From: Platerodrilus igneus
Taxonomy: Eukaryota > Arthropoda > Insecta > Coleoptera > Lycidae
Assembly (NCBI GenBank): GCA_036346225.1
Contig: JARFIW010000108.1
Span: 5,288,501-5,352,500, forward strand
Length of the DNA stretch: 64,000 bases
Reading direction: 5' to 3'
Below the pieces are notes generated by a model. It had not been told where the DNA came from. It saw only the letters and a program-made list of their open reading frames with translations, and did no database searches. The position numbers and the translations under genes are program-made. Positions 1 to 11,935 of the stretch are shown one piece after another (position 1 is the first letter of the stretch; every line of letters begins with the position of its first letter).

Positions 1-672
1 TTGTACTTTGCCTTATCTGGCAGAACTCAGAATTTTTACAAATTCCCTAGGTTAATTCTTCGACGAAGTGCTTCATCGATCACGTAAGCAATTAGTGTAT
101 TACAGTATTATAATAGGTTTCCAATCTTTGGCTTTTATCAAGTCACGTATTCAATGTTTGTCAATTGAAAGTCCACGATTTATCATAGAATTGAACCACT
201 TTGTTTATTCGTTTGTTACAGAATGTTGGTTTTCTGAACAAATGTGTTCTATCTAGTCACGTAACGATTTTCTAATAATGAATTATTAAAATGCGTTTGC
301 TTAATAATTACGTTGGTATTTTCGACGCAATTATTAAATATTTGGAGTGCCAATTTATCTATGTTTCCTGATAATTTAATTTGATGCAATTAGTTGCTTT
401 TTAAAATCTTATCTTTACTTGTAAACTATACTTATACGACGCACACATTACTATTCTAATCTAATGATATCGGATTATTACTAAAGGAGCTTCTTTCTCA
501 TGCATTTAATTGCATACTTTTCATATACAGAGACTTCGCAATTGACTTTTTGTAAAATAGTCGATTGCTCTTATAATTGCCGGAATTATTTGATTTTCTT
601 AAAGTTAAAGTTATTTATATTTTACGACCCCTATGACTTAATCTACCCCTAAACTACCCTATTATCATAGCC
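1..672 (-). repeat. G-type repeat, partial
   Basis: Matches the right part of the repeat at 38406-39998 in the same orientation: both run through a shared segment ending ACGACCCCTATGACTTAAT and then ATTATCATAG or TTATCATAAC. No long reading frame. It abuts the next repeat at about 672 without a (TA)n tract. Its left end lies outside the window. Confidence 0.6.
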
Positions 673-2445
673 GTACTCGGTGTCAATAGCGTTTTCTTAC
701 TTAACTCCATCTCTGTGTGTTTTCCTATTCAAATTCTAAATCTCACTAATATTATTATTCTGCCTCGGCTAGCTTTTATTATTCTACACAGAGTGCACAA
801 CGTTACGATGATCAATTTTTTTTCACTCCTTTCTGATTACCTCTTTGTTTGAATTATAAAATGAAGTCAATTAATTTCATATAATGAAAAGAAATATTAT
901 GTACAAGTTTTGAAATTATTAAAATACATCCTTCAATAATCAATATTACAAGTCTTATTTATCCCAAAATTTATATGCTTTGCAATCAATCTAAAGTCAC
1001 CAAAAACTACTCTTTTTATCAAAGAAACCTCGAACGTTCAGATCCCTTTATAATATTACGAACTTCTAACGTATGCAAAGTTTGTTGCTGACTTTGTTAC
1101 ACTTTTATAAATTAAGTAAATTCAATATTCAAATTTTAATAGAAAAAATCTCTTAAAACTAATTAGATCTGACCTGCTACTGCTTAGTTGAACCCCTTGT
1201 TTTCCCATAAATTATTTCTTGCTTCTTTATTTTCTCGCAACTCAAAATTATACCAAACTTGTCAACGATTTGAAATATTATACCCTCTATTAGACCCTTC
1301 CATGCACTTAAATTATTATACCATCCATTATCAACCAACATCAATTCAGAATTATTATCATCCAATTAGGATTAGAACTATACACACGTTTGAAACATTA
1401 TTGATCAGCTAAGATTATCCAAACACTCGGAATTGTTATATATTTGGATTATTGACATCACATTCGAAATTATTCTCCACCAATTCGGAGCCCTATTATA
1501 ATATTATTAGTTTAAATAAATTACCCCAAATTGTACTCACGTTATACGGCAATAGAAATTTTCATATTCGTAGCACTATACATTTTCACTATTATACTAT
1601 TAAATATTAAATTACGCGTGACCTTTAGATTCAAAGTATCGCAGCTTGGCCTTTTTGAGTTAAAACTGAGTTCTCTTATCATTCTCGCTGTTAATATAGG
1701 CTCAACCCACTTGGATGTGGGTTGAGTTTCCGCCAAGTCCGTCGCGATCCTAACCAATGTGGTATTTGCATATCCTGCACCTTGAAGTGGTTTTCTGATG
1801 TAATATATTCGGTTTTCCGTGTAATGGTTGTTTGCTTATAGATACCTCGTTATCAGACCATACGTTGTTTGTTTAGATATCGCGTTTTCCATATTATACA
1901 AAAACACCAGATGTAATTTCAATTTCGATTTTCATGTATGTTTATTTATTTATGCATCTTTAAACTGCATTTTCTTATCAAAAATGTTGATTGTTTCTAC
2001 GCATTTACACAAGATTTTGTTAAGTTTTATCTCTTATCTCCGTATTATATTATAACTAATTAGAACCCTTTTTAATGCGTGTTTAATTACATTTATTATC
2101 ATTCCTCTAAATACGCGTGCCTTTACTGAAAAATATCGTTATTTGCATTACTTAAAATTAATGAAGCTTTATATACCGAGTGTTAAGTATTTGTCATTTA
2201 CCTAATGTATGAGTTACCTATTTCTATGCTAAATATGCGTCCCATTGTTGTAAGATGTGTTCATTTGCGTCGCTTAAAACTAATTATGCGCTATATACAG
2301 GGGGTTAAATGCTTACTATTTACATAGTATAAGAATTATAAATTTTCTACTAAATAAATGCAGTTTTCTGCTTCCTATCGTAATTTATGGTTATGGCACG
2401 ATCCTTGCTATACAATACACTCTTAAACAACCCCTTATCACAGCA
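673..2445 (-). repeat. F-type repeat (reverse orientation)
   Basis: Reverse copy of the F family: on the minus strand it starts TTGCTGTGATAAGGGG next to the (TA)n tract at 2446, as do 4616-6604 and 54051-55905. The part at 1170-1250 matches 36790-36930 inverted, including the motif GGTTCAACCAAGCAG. The part at 1240-1520 is a degenerate tandem array with TTCGAATTATT-like cores, the counterpart of 36465-36780. The open frames inside are short and show no known domain. Confidence 0.65.

Positions 2446-2488
<43 letters not shown>
2446..2488. repeat. (TA)n microsatellite
   Basis: Alternating TA run joining the left end of an F repeat (CACAGCAATATATA) to the start of an E repeat. Confidence 0.95.
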
Positions 2489-2493
<5 letters not shown>

Positions 2494-4574
2494 TATAGTG
2501 GTTTTAAAGGGTTAGAAGTAAATATTAAGAAAGCAATTTCAAAACACCCTGTATAAAGGAAACAACCAAAATTTACTTGCGAAATTTACTCCAGTTAGTT
2601 CATTTTTAAGTAACAGGTATTAACAAAATTTTACAAATAATGAATTAAATTTAGATAGGTTCGTAAAGAAAAATATGTTAGAAGCCCGTGCAATTAATTT
2701 ATTAATTTGAGTTTAATTGAACGGTTATGTACGTATAAAAATCCAATAATACTAAGGTGAAACGCGTTGCTAAACAACAAATATATCGGTGGGGTTGAAA
2801 TACGTGGAAAATCCAACTCGTAGAAGTGTTATTTAAAATGCTCGTTAAGATTAAACACCTGCAGAATTTTAAATGTCAAGTTCCATTTATTTTGTAGATA
2901 ACAAACAAGGATTCTAAGGATTGTACAAACGGCCGGATGTTTTCGCATGAAACGCTAATGACCGGTTATTTAAAGCACGTAAGTTTGAGGTCCACGTGGG
3001 TTAGCTAACAGATGGTTTGGAATATCGATTTCTGCCACTCAAGCAATGTGAGAAAGAGATGTAAAATATGCATAAGCAAGTGACAACGTTAGTATAGGCG
3101 GGATTTGTGGAACGTCAATGCATAGTCTATTGGTCAATATTGTTAGTTGGACATGAGACAGATATGAGCATAGTGTATATTAATTTTCCGAAAAGATTGG
3201 AACGGTGCACTGAAATTCGCGGACTTAGAAATCGGTTGAGCTCAAAATTTTAAGAACGTGTTATTTTAAATTACATTTTTCACGGTAAGAGGGTCTGGAG
3301 AGGTTACAGTGGAGGCATATAAATACTTTTCGAAAACATAATAGAAGCCCTTAATGTTTCGACCGCTTCAGACGACGTATGAAAGTTATCACGAGCTTGT
3401 AAGTATAATAAAATTATTTTAAATTATATTGCACGGTGTTAGGCTCATAATTTGTACGCGACTTGTGCAGAGTTTAAAAGTTATTGAGCTATCACCTATA
3501 TTTTTTTTTACAAATTCGAGTAGTGACGTTATGTAAAGCGCATTAAATTAAATAATCATGAAAGACGTGTAATTAATTTGGATTTGGAAATTGGATACAC
3601 AGTGAAGGCAGCGCTAGCAGCTCAAACTTACATGGGTTTCTTCTACTAATAGCTAGAGGCGGCCTGCAGACCCGAAAGAAGCAAATACATGGCATCGTCA
3701 ACATAGCAGAGATCTTCTAGAAATTCCAGGTAACGCTTTGAAATTGTGTTGTTATAAACTATGAATATTGGGTGACGTATGAGAGTGATTTTGAAGGTAT
3801 TGTGCATTATTTGGCGTAGTGAACATAATACATGTAACTAACTTTATTATGGTATTTAAATCGAAATCTGTAGGTGTATATAAAGCTAATTAACGGTCCA
3901 TCAGAAAGTTCAATTTTGTGAAGAGTACATGGGTTGTTTTTTTAGTTTGTTGTAAAAGTATGCAAAGTATAAGGGCATACATCATTCATAATTAACTGGG
4001 TTATCATGAGCTCACCATACTCCAGAGTTTACATAGATTTAAAATAAAGTATAAAGAAGGAATGAGAAAATAAGGTATTTTTCAGGGCCCATTTACTCCG
4101 GGTACATTCTATGTGTTTGATAATTTAAATTAAAATAAAGGACATTACAAAATAGAATTTATTGAGGTGTAACTTGATCACTGAAATGTGTATAATATTG
4201 AATTTGGTTTGTAAATAGTGAAAAATAAAAGATTGTATGTTTGTTGTATTTTGTGGGAGTGTGCGTGAACGATAGGGAATATGAGAGTGAATCTAGATAT
4301 CCAAGAGGATGTCCAACTGAGCTAGCCGGAAGCAGCTGAAGAAGGCAATTCAACCTAGGAAGAGAAGAAGGAACGGGTAAGAAATTATATTTTTTTTTGA
4401 GTATTTAATTTCTATTATGAGTAATTTTCGAGTTTTGAAAATTTAATAAAATTTTCGAATATATTTTTGTTGGTGAGGCTTTATCCAGAGAACCACGGCA
4501 ATCTTATGACGGCCCAACGTTGGGGCTCAAATGTTTTTTTTTCTGACGAGGCTTTTATCCAGAGAGAACCACGG

Positions 4575-4576
<2 letters not shown>
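2489..4576 (+). repeat. E1-type repeat (retroelement-like, non-autonomous)
   Basis: Full block between two (TA)n tracts, found inverted at 51889-54009. It begins near ACCCTGTATAAAGG, has a TATA-like GCATATAAATAC at 3314-3325 and a short exon-like stretch at 4260-4378. In one frame that stretch reads RYPRGCPTEL followed by a stop and a GTAAGA donor; the peptide is similar in 60617-60811 (RYPRRGTAEL). It ends with two degenerate units carrying CCACGGCAAT and a PBS-like GGCCCAACGTTGGGGC at 4511-4526. The promoter, the donor and the PBS-like motif suggest a retroelement without its own enzymes; the class is unresolved. Confidence 0.6.
4511..4526 (+). other. PBS-like motif GGCCCAACGTTGGGGC
   Basis: Resembles the 18-base TGGCGCCCAACGTGGGGC seen upstream of the copia-like gag at 20418. 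The same motif recurs near the (TA)n end of most E and F blocks. It could be a tRNA primer-binding site or simply a repeated internal unit; the donor tRNA cannot be named from the window. Confidence 0.4.

Positions 4577-4616
<40 letters not shown>
4577..4616. repeat. (TA)n microsatellite
   Basis: Uninterrupted TA run between an E1 block ending ACGGCAATATA and an F block starting TATTGCTGTGATA. Confidence 0.97.
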
Positions 4617-4618
<2 letters not shown>

Positions 4619-6604
4619 CTGTGATAAGGGGTTGTTTAAGGGTGCACTGTATAGTAAAGGTCATTTAGAAATGAGAAATTACCATAGGTAGCAGAAAACT
4701 GCATTTATTTAGTGAAGAATTGAGAAATGGAGATAGTTTGTAGATAGTAAGCAGTCAACACCCTGTATATAAAGTATAAATAGTTTTAAGCGACGCAGAT
4801 AAACATAGGAAGACGTATAGTTAGCGTAGAAACCAGGAAGACATTCATTAGGTAAATAGAAAATATTAAATACCCTGTAGATAAAGTTTTAGTTAATTTA
4901 GGTATAGCAAGTAATAATATTTTTCAGTGGAAGCACGCGTATATTTATATGTAAATATAATAAAGTGTAAGCAGACACGCATTCAAAAGAGTTTCAAACA
5001 ATTAGATTAATACGGAGATAGAAATAGAGCTTCAGGTAGCATAGGTAAATGCGTGCAAATAGCTAACCATTTTTGATAAGAAAGGAGATTAAAAATTGCG
5101 TGAATAACATGTAAATATGAAAATTAAAAGTCGAATTGCATCAGTTGTTTATGGAAAAGCAATTAGATCTATCAAAATACAGCATGTTGATAACGAAGAC
5201 AGCTGCGACCAGCTTACAATTATTGGGAATCGTGGAGAATTACATCAGAAACTACTTTGAATGTAATTATTTGATTGGTCACAAATAAGCGACGAGCTCT
5301 AGACCATACCCACTGACGGAGTGGGAACGGAATAATATATTAGCAGGTACAGTGATAACGAAGTCAGTTTGCAACTCAACAAAGGCCGAAGTGCGCCGCT
5401 ATGAAATAAAGTAATACGTAATAATTTTAAAAGTGAAAGATAAAATAAGTGCCAAGATGAAAACTATAATTGCCGATTAAACGTAAGTACATTTTAATGA
5501 AGTTATTTTAAACTAAAACATAAAAATAATAGGGCTTTAAAGTCTGGGAGAACAGTGATACAATTTCGAAGTCTGGGGAAAATAAACTACAATTTTGAAG
5601 TACGGGAGAGAAAACAAACTACAATTTGAGTAAGGGAAGAAAATAAACCACGATTTTAAGTCAGAGGACAATGATAATAAGAATTCTATTCTAAGTTTGA
5701 AGAAATTGATTAATAAGAAGTAATAAGTCTGAAATGAAACGACAATAAATTGGGGTGCATTAATTAATAATGGTAGTCCATAGTGTAATGGCAATAATTT
5801 AAATGTAATCCTGAATTGGGGAAAGATAATTTTTATGCAAATGGAAGCGTCGATGTGAAGAAATAGACCAGGTCAGATCTTTACTTATAAGACATTTTTA
5901 TTTTTCTATATAAATTTTTATTTTGAATATTGAATTTGCTTAATATAATATGAATGTGAAAAAGTCAACAAAAGAAGTTGTATAAGTATAAAGTAAGCAA
6001 TATGATAACAGGTTTAGAACGTTCTACGCTTCGTTGATAAGGATAATAGATTTTTTTTTGGTGACTTTGGGTTTTGAGTAAATAGGATATGATGTTTAAT
6101 AAATGAAATTTACAACATTAACTAATTGAAAAGTGTATTTCAAATAATTTACAAAAGCTGTACATAATATATTGGTTTCATTATATAAAATCGAAATTAA
6201 CTGAATTTTATAATTCCAAATAAATGCTAGCCGAGGTCATAAGATTTAAATAGTTCAAGGAGGAGCCACGAGTTGAATAGGAAATTGATAACAAATAAGG
6301 CGGTAACGTACCGAGTTTTGTTATTGGTTGACAAGGTTGGTTCAAGATAAAATCCAGTTAAGTTTCTGGAGGGAATTTATAGCAACATTAATAAGACAGC
6401 CCAACGTCGGAGGAGATAATTACAATCTTGTTTATTCATAGTAAATATTAAAATGGTCGTCCAAATGATGGAGCGCGAATAATTTAGAGTACATAGCAAA
6501 CAATATAACAGCCCAACGAAGGGGATCGATAATTCCGGCAGTTCATAGCAAAATTAATAAGGCGCACAACATAGGGGCACGATAATTTAGAGAATATCAT
6601 AGCA
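4616..6604 (+). repeat. F-type repeat, copy next to zinc-finger array A
   Basis: Colinear with 54051-55905 throughout. Shared marks are the start TTGCTGTGATAAGGGG, CACCCTGTATATAAAG, GCCGAAGTGCG, the CCAGGTCAGAT junction and GCTAGCCGAGGTCATAAG. The stretch at 5545-5700 is a degenerate minisatellite of about 33-35-bp units built on CTACAATTTTGAAGTACGGG. The right end carries several PBS-like units (CCCAACGTCGG, CCCAACGAAGGGG, GCACAACATAGGGGC), each followed by CATAGCAA. The last joins a short (TA)n and then the zinc-finger array. There is no known coding domain. Confidence 0.65.
5545..5700 (+). repeat. Degenerate minisatellite inside F repeat
   Basis: About four to five imperfect units of roughly 33-35 bp, each with an AAACTACAATTT-like core and an AAGT-C-GGG-GA segment. 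The equivalent region of 54051-55905 (about 54940-55070) has the same units with a different copy number. Confidence 0.55.
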
Positions 6605-6620
6605 ATATATATCATATATT
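6604..6620. repeat. Short interrupted (TA)n
   Basis: Short TA tract (ATATATATCATATATTG) at the F repeat / zinc-finger junction. It corresponds to the long tract at 55906-55952 in the paralogous segment. Confidence 0.8.
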
Positions 6621-6635
6621 GTATTTGAATGAATA

Positions 6636-7664
6636 TTAATTGAAATGCAAATACATATGTTTCTGTAAATTACATTTGTGCGATGCGGAATAATAGCACA
6701 AATTGCATATAAATGGACGTTCCTTAGTATGGGACCGCATATGCATTTTTAAATTACTTTTAGTAGATGTAGAATATTTACATAAAATGCAGGCGAGTGG
6801 ACGTTCGTTTGTATGCAACTGCATATGAACGTTTAAGTTATTTTTACAAGCTGCAGAATAATTACACAAATTGCATGTAAATGGACGTTCGTTTGTATGC
6901 AACCGCACATGTATTTTTAAGGTACTTTTACGAGCTGCAGAATAATTACACAAATTGCACGTAAATGGACGTTCGTTTGTATGCGACCGCATATGCAGTC
7001 TTAAGTTATCTTTACGAGCTGCAGAATAATTACACAAACTGCATGTGAAAGGACGTTCGTTTGTATGCAACCGCATATGAATACTTAAGTTATTTTTACA
7101 AACTGCAGAATAATTACATAAATTGCATGTAAATGGACGTTCGTTTGTGTGCGACCGCATATGAATTTTCAAGTCACCTTTATAACATGTAGTATAATCA
7201 CATAAATTGCATGCGAATAGACGTTCGTTTGTATGCGACCGCATATGAATTTTCAAGTTATATTTACGAGATGCAGAATAATTACACAAATTACACATAA
7301 ATGGACGTTCGTGTGTGTGCGATCGCAAATGAATTTCCAAGTCGCATCTTCGAGATGAAGAAAAATTACACATATTGCATGCAAATGGACGTTCGTTAGT
7401 ATGAGATTGCATATGCATTTTCAAACAACTTATAGAAGATGCAGCATAACTACATAAATTGCATGCGAATGGACGTTCGTTGGTATGGGACCGCATATGA
7501 ATTTTCAATTTACTTGTAGAAGATGTAGCAAAATTACACAAACTGCATCGCAATAGATGTTCCTTGGTATGATACCGCATATGGGTTATTAATTTACTTT
7601 TAAATGATGCTGCATAATTACATAAGAAGCACGCAAATGGGCGTTGGTGAGTATTTGACGACAT
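6636..7664 (-). CDS. C2H2 poly-zinc-finger protein, 12 fingers (array A)
   Basis: Intact 342-residue frame made almost wholly of 12 tandem C2H2 fingers. Each unit is 28 residues (84 bp): Cys-x2-Cys-x12-His-x3-His, mostly CNLCNYSAS, joined by HTNERPF linkers instead of the canonical HTGEKPF. Such arrays normally bind DNA in the nucleus; no target can be inferred. Helix residues differ between fingers (KSKL, CDL, KYNL, KGDL, KNNL, KDNL), but helix position 6 is usually Ile or Met, which is poor for base reading. No ZAD, BED, KRAB or other N-terminal domain is visible. The Met start is only the first in frame: a broken finger-like segment lies just upstream (7665-7735), so upstream exons or truncation are likely. 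It is paralogous to 56053-58005, mostly its fingers 1-2, 4-10 and 22-23. Confidence 0.85.
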   Translation of the reverse strand: MSSNTHQRPFACFLCNYAASFKSKLITHMRYHTKEHLLRCSLCNFATSSTSKLKIHMRSHTNERPFACNLCSYAASSISCLKMHMQSHTNERPFACNMCNFSSSRRCDLEIHLRSHTHERPFMCNLCNYSASRKYNLKIHMRSHTNERLFACNLCDYTTCYKGDLKIHMRSHTNERPFTCNLCNYSAVCKNNLSIHMRLHTNERPFTCSLCNYSAARKDNLRLHMRSHTNERPFTCNLCNYSAARKSTLKIHVRLHTNERPFTCNLCNYSAACKNNLNVHMQLHTNERPLACILCKYSTSTKSNLKMHMRSHTKERPFICNLCYYSASHKCNLQKHMYLHFN

Positions 7665-7812
7665 ATCAACGTGCTCTTACAGAATGCAGACTAAGTACAT
7701 AAATTGATATTCTTCAGGATATTGCCGTGTAATGTAATTGTAACTTTTTTTTTGTGTCAAAAAAATCAAACCTAGAACAGTCTTTGAGCTGTTCGACCAC
7801 ATACGTGAAGCA
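7665..7812 (-). pseudogene. Degenerate finger-like flank upstream of array A
   Basis: Matches the region upstream of array B (58006-58160) at about the same spacing, including GAGCACGTTGA and TGCCGTGTAATG. On the minus strand frame-shifted traces of finger sequence (Leu-Cys plus a Ser-Ala-Ser-like stretch) run into the array. It ends at the target duplication of the hAT insertion. It is either lost coding sequence or an upstream exon or intron of the array gene. Confidence 0.45.
7805..7812. repeat. hAT target-site duplication, left (GTGAAGCA)
   Basis: The 8-bp GTGAAGCA is repeated exactly at 11928-11935. Eight base pairs is the characteristic hAT duplication length. The paralogous unoccupied site at 58236-58243 reads GTGATGCA. 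Confidence 0.88.
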
Positions 7813-7826
7813 CTAGGCCGCCCACA
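7813..7826 (+). repeat. hAT terminal inverted repeat, left
   Basis: CTAGGCCGCCCACA; pairs with 11914-11927 with one mismatch at position 2. Confidence 0.85.
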
Positions 7827-8749
7827 AAAGGGGTCAATGGAGGTCGCCTGACCCCCCCTGAATATGTTCCTTTCGTTTTTTTTTCGTTAGAAATCGCAAC
7901 ACGAAGTGCACCTTCAGTAGAGATTGAAGAAGATTACGATTTCACTATCGGTTATACTATTGTTTAAAAATAAAGTAAACCTAAATGTTGAGATTACACT
8001 ACAGGTATGCCTATTGTCTAACTATAAATAGACCGACTTTGTATGTCATTTTAAGCAGGAAATGCGAATTAATGCGACCTTACAATAGTAACCCTAACCG
8101 CCTATAACAAAACTGTTATTTTCATTCTTTAATATCTAAATATCTTTACCCTGAAAGTTTCTATTCAAACGAAATATAAATAAAGGCTTTCATAATGGTT
8201 TCTTTCTTATTGTACAGGTTCAGGTACTCTACAACTAAAACTTTGGAATGTTCTACAAATGTCTCATCGTGTTCTATTCTGAGAAAAAATATATTCTTTA
8301 TCTATAACAGTAGAGTACGTCTATATCTTCAGTGACTTCAGTTTGTATTCAGTGTTTTTCGAATGCGGTGTACTTTTAATTTGTGACTTAGGAAACTTTA
8401 TCTGACTGTTGAATTAGTAGAAGACGTGTATGTTGATAGATATTGATTGGTCATTTTCCTTGTAGTTATTGTTATCAGTGTTGATAAGTAGTGTAGTTAC
8501 TGGTTTTTGTTTTTAAAGAAGGCCGAAGATTGCAGTTACAGTTTAGTTACGGATAGGATAGCAGTAAGTACTAATGTACCTAATGCGTGAGAATACATAT
8601 TTAAAAATAATATTTATTTGCAATTGGGAGATTCTTATTTTTTTCTTTAAAGTCTATTTGATTAACAAATCTCTTCTTTGAAGTATCAGAAAAGTAAAGC
8701 GTGTTATTTTTTCAGAAATTCAGATCTAAGATCAGTAACAATACTAACA

Positions 8750-11111
8750 ATGGATATTAGAAAATTTTTCAAACGAAATGAACTAAAAGAATCATCTAGC
8801 ATAGGCTGTAGTAGTAGCGGTGCTGGTGGTAATGCTATTTTTGAGTGCAATAGTATAGAACATAATATTGTGAATGATCTAAATAAAGCTGGTAGTTCGT
8901 CACCTAATACTTTAAAATCTCTCACATGTGAATATGACACCAATCTTTCAACTGATAGGAATGAGTACATGCTCGATTTGGACAATTTTGTTAACTCGAA
9001 TGAAACACTTTCCGACGATGTTCGCTTTCCATTATTAACAAATCCTTACAAACCAGATCCTAAATATAATTTCAAGAACGATCCGAAGAAAGAAGACGTG
9101 CTTTTAGATATGACTGGCTTCAACAATACGATTGGCTTGCGTATTCTCCAAAACTCAAAGGCGCACTTTGCAAATATTGCGTAGTTTTTCTGCCAACTGT
9201 TAACAGAGGGGTTCTTGGTTCTTTCATTGTGAAGCCCTTCACAAAATATCATGACTTTGTCGCTTCTGCAAAAGCACATGCTACACACGAATGACATCGT
9301 GATTCAACTATAAAAGCTTCTAGTTTTACAAAAATTATTGAAGGAAAACGTCTATCAATTACCTCTCAAATAAATGAAGCTGAGCGGGATTTGATTGAAT
9401 CGAATCGCAAAAAACTTATACCAATAATATCCACCGTCATTTTTTGTGGTACGCATGATTTGCCATTACGAGGTGATAAAAAAGGTAATTTTGAGGATCT
9501 TTTACAATTCAGAATAGAAAGTGGGGATCACATTCTAAACGAGCACTTAAAGTTTTGCAAGAAGAACTCAAAATACACCTCTCACAGAACTCAAAATCAA
9601 ATAATTTCAATTTGTGGAACATTAATTTGGGAAAAAATTGTGAAAGATGTGAATTTGAGTGAAGCATTTTCAATTCTGGCTGACGAAAGTGCAGATATTG
9701 CTGGGGTAGAACAGTTATCATATGGAGTAAGATTTGTTAGTAATGACAATTCGGTTAGAGAAGAATTTTTAGGCTTTGTAGTCCTTACATCGATGAACGC
9801 AGAAGGTATAACTGCTGCAATTTTAAACGCTTGTAATGAATATGGTCTTTGTATGGATAAATTAGTTGGATTAGGGTTTGATGGTTGCTCGACGATGGCA
9901 GGTCATGAGCAGGGAGACCAAAAACTTATTAAAAATAAATATCCAAAAGCGATATATTTTCACTGCGCGTACCATAGATTAAATTTAGTGATAAATGATT
10001 TGAACAAGATTCCGGATATTCAAAATTCAGTAGGTACCATTAAAGAAGTAATTACTTTCTTTCGAGATAGTCCATTAAGACGTAGATATATTTCTAATAT
10101 GCCACTATTATGTGAAACACGCTGGTCCGCCAAATATAAATCAATGAGGTTGTTTGCGGAACATTTTGCAGATACTATGAACGCTCTGGAAAATTTAGCT
10201 CATAACCGTGAAATAAATGCTCAGACAAGAGATAGGGCCAGTCAACTTTTAAATTGCGTTTCTTCGTCGAAATTTATTCTTTGTCTGCATATTATGGCCA
10301 AATATTCTAGCAAATTGGAACCTGTTTGTAATGCACTGCAGTCTAAAGGTATAAACTTATTTTCCGTTAAACAGCACATAGATGAACTACTCAAACTTTT
10401 AAGACACACAGTAGTGATCCTGAACAATATTTTAAAGAGGTTTATAAAAAAAGTGTTGAACATGCCCATGGTTTTGGATTGGAAATTACATTAGCACGTA
10501 TTGCACCAAGACAAACTCATAGGTCTAATTATCATATGAGCAGTGTTGAAGATTACTTTCGAGTAAGCCTTTTTATTCTTTATTTGGATTCTGTTATACA
10601 GTCTATTTCCACAAGGTTGGCTGAAGATGCTACGACTTCTTTTTTACTCTCTGGATTACATCCAAATAACTTAAAAGACAACAATATAAAAAGAGCATTG
10701 TTAAATAAAAAAGAAGAAATAGCCAGAAGTTACAACATTGATAACTTTTCAGAACAGTTGCAAACGTGGGTTGAACTTTGGCAAAATAGAGAGATTCAAC
10801 AAGATACAGACTTTGTACATTTGCTTGATAATGAAGTTTCTTTTTTTCCGGCTATCAAAACTGCGCTGAATATTTTTTTGGCATTATCTCCAACTACTGC
10901 AACAATAGAAAGGTCATTTAGTACGCTAAAGCGGGTAAAATCGTGGCTTAGATCAAGCATGTCAGGGGATAGATTATCAGGTTTATGCATGCTTAGTGTA
11001 CATAAGGACATGGTAGGTAGGGAGAAACAAGCATTTATAAATGAAGTCCTAAATAGATTTGGTCAAGACCGAAGAAGATTGATATTTTTATTCAAAAATG
11101 ATGATGATTAA
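8750..11111 (+). pseudogene. hAT transposase (DUF4371 / hAT dimerization), broken
   Basis: Start chosen at ATG 8750 (MDIRKFFKRNE), a typical N-terminus for ZMYM1-like hAT transposases; a pyrimidine-rich stretch ending TTTTTTCAG lies 36 bp upstream and may be a 3' splice site. Order: N-terminal part to about 9165; a frame change; then CKYCVVF, part of a TTF/BED-like zinc region; an in-frame TGA at 9292-9294; then an open frame to about 10400 with the DUF4371 core (ILADESADIAG, GFDGCSTMAG, HCAYHRLNLV). After a second frame change near 10405 comes the C-terminal hAT dimerization domain (LSPTTATIERSFSTLKRVKSW, about 10888-10950), ending at 11111. In intact elements it cuts and pastes the hAT DNA in the nucleus. 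The lesions are few, so the copy is not ancient. Confidence 0.85.
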
Positions 11112-11590
11112 TAAAACGCGAGAACAGTTCTATTCAGCATTGCCAGTTATAATAGTTTGTTGTACCCTTCTTAGTTCTTAGTCAGGTTTGTTTGTGCAAC
11201 AAATATTAAAGACACTATTTAAAGTGCCGGTCGGATATTTATTTACTATTAATTAATATCTGTGGTTTGTGGCCATTTGATTGACAATGTGGTTTTTCTG
11301 TTTCCGTTAAATATGGTAGTGTCGTGTCTGTATTTTTACATTTTCTTACGGGCGGCTTATTACGTGTATTGGAATAAGTCCATTCAATTTTCAATTAGTG
11401 TGTGTTAATGTAAAATCCAATCTATTCCATTTGCTACCCTGTGCATCATCAAGCCAAAAGAATTGATAGCCTGCTGCACCAGCAATTTACCAGATTGGTA
11501 AGTAACTTTACACTTTATGAAAATTCGAGTGATTACAGAATGCTGCATTTATTAAGAAACTATCAATCCTACGTTTTTCTTTCAATTTCA

Positions 11591-11733
11591 AATACTATAG
11601 CCGAAATCTCGAAAGAATGCATTCACGTCATAGGTTTCTGAATTAAACACCGACATACTTTTAATGTATATCGCTTTTAAATTCAGTAACCTATGGCGTG
11701 AATGCATTCTTTCGTGATTTCAACTATAATATT
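11591..11733. repeat. 54-bp inverted repeat (hairpin) inside the hAT 3' region
   Basis: Arms 11591-11644 and 11680-11733 are inverted copies with a 35-bp loop and only a few mismatches. It lies between the transposase stop and the right terminus. It could be a nested miniature element or a structured 3' sequence; it has no coding content. Confidence 0.8.
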
Positions 11734-11913
11734 AAAAAACGCTGCATTATCGATGGTCCTAACTGCTTTTGAGCTACTCTAAGGAAATAAGATTTTATGC
11801 CTTACATTACTTTCCAATACGTCCGGTAACGGAGTTGCATTAACAGTGTTCATCCTTTGTGTAACATAACTAATATTTTTGAAAGTAGTCTTGACCCCCT
11901 CTACAAATTATTC

Positions 11914-11927
11914 TGTGGGCGGCCTTG
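11914..11927 (-). repeat. hAT terminal inverted repeat, right
   Basis: TGTGGGCGGCCTTG; the reverse complement matches the left terminus at 13 of 14 positions. It is followed directly by the second GTGAAGCA. Confidence 0.85.
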
Positions 11928-11935
11928 GTGAAGCA
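11928..11935. repeat. hAT target-site duplication, right (GTGAAGCA)
   Basis: Exact repeat of 7805-7812. Confidence 0.88.

Larger units (their letters stand above)
7813..11927 (+). mobile_element. hAT DNA transposon (DUF4371 / ZMYM1-like), 4115 bp
   Basis: Complete element outline. The left end CTAGGCCGCCCACA and the reverse complement of the right end CAAGGCCGCCCACA form terminal inverted repeats; both are followed by a second related block (GGGGTCAA / GGGGGTCAA). 8-bp duplications GTGAAGCA flank it. It carries one transposase gene on the plus strand, broken by two frameshifts and one stop, so this copy is not autonomous. It sits in the duplicated flank of the zinc-finger array; the other copy of that flank (58236) has no insertion, so the insertion is younger than the duplication. 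Confidence 0.9.

Noticed and set aside
8704..10469. Minus-strand frames within the hAT element
   Set aside because: Shadows of the transposase reading frames; composition follows the antisense of the transposase codons.
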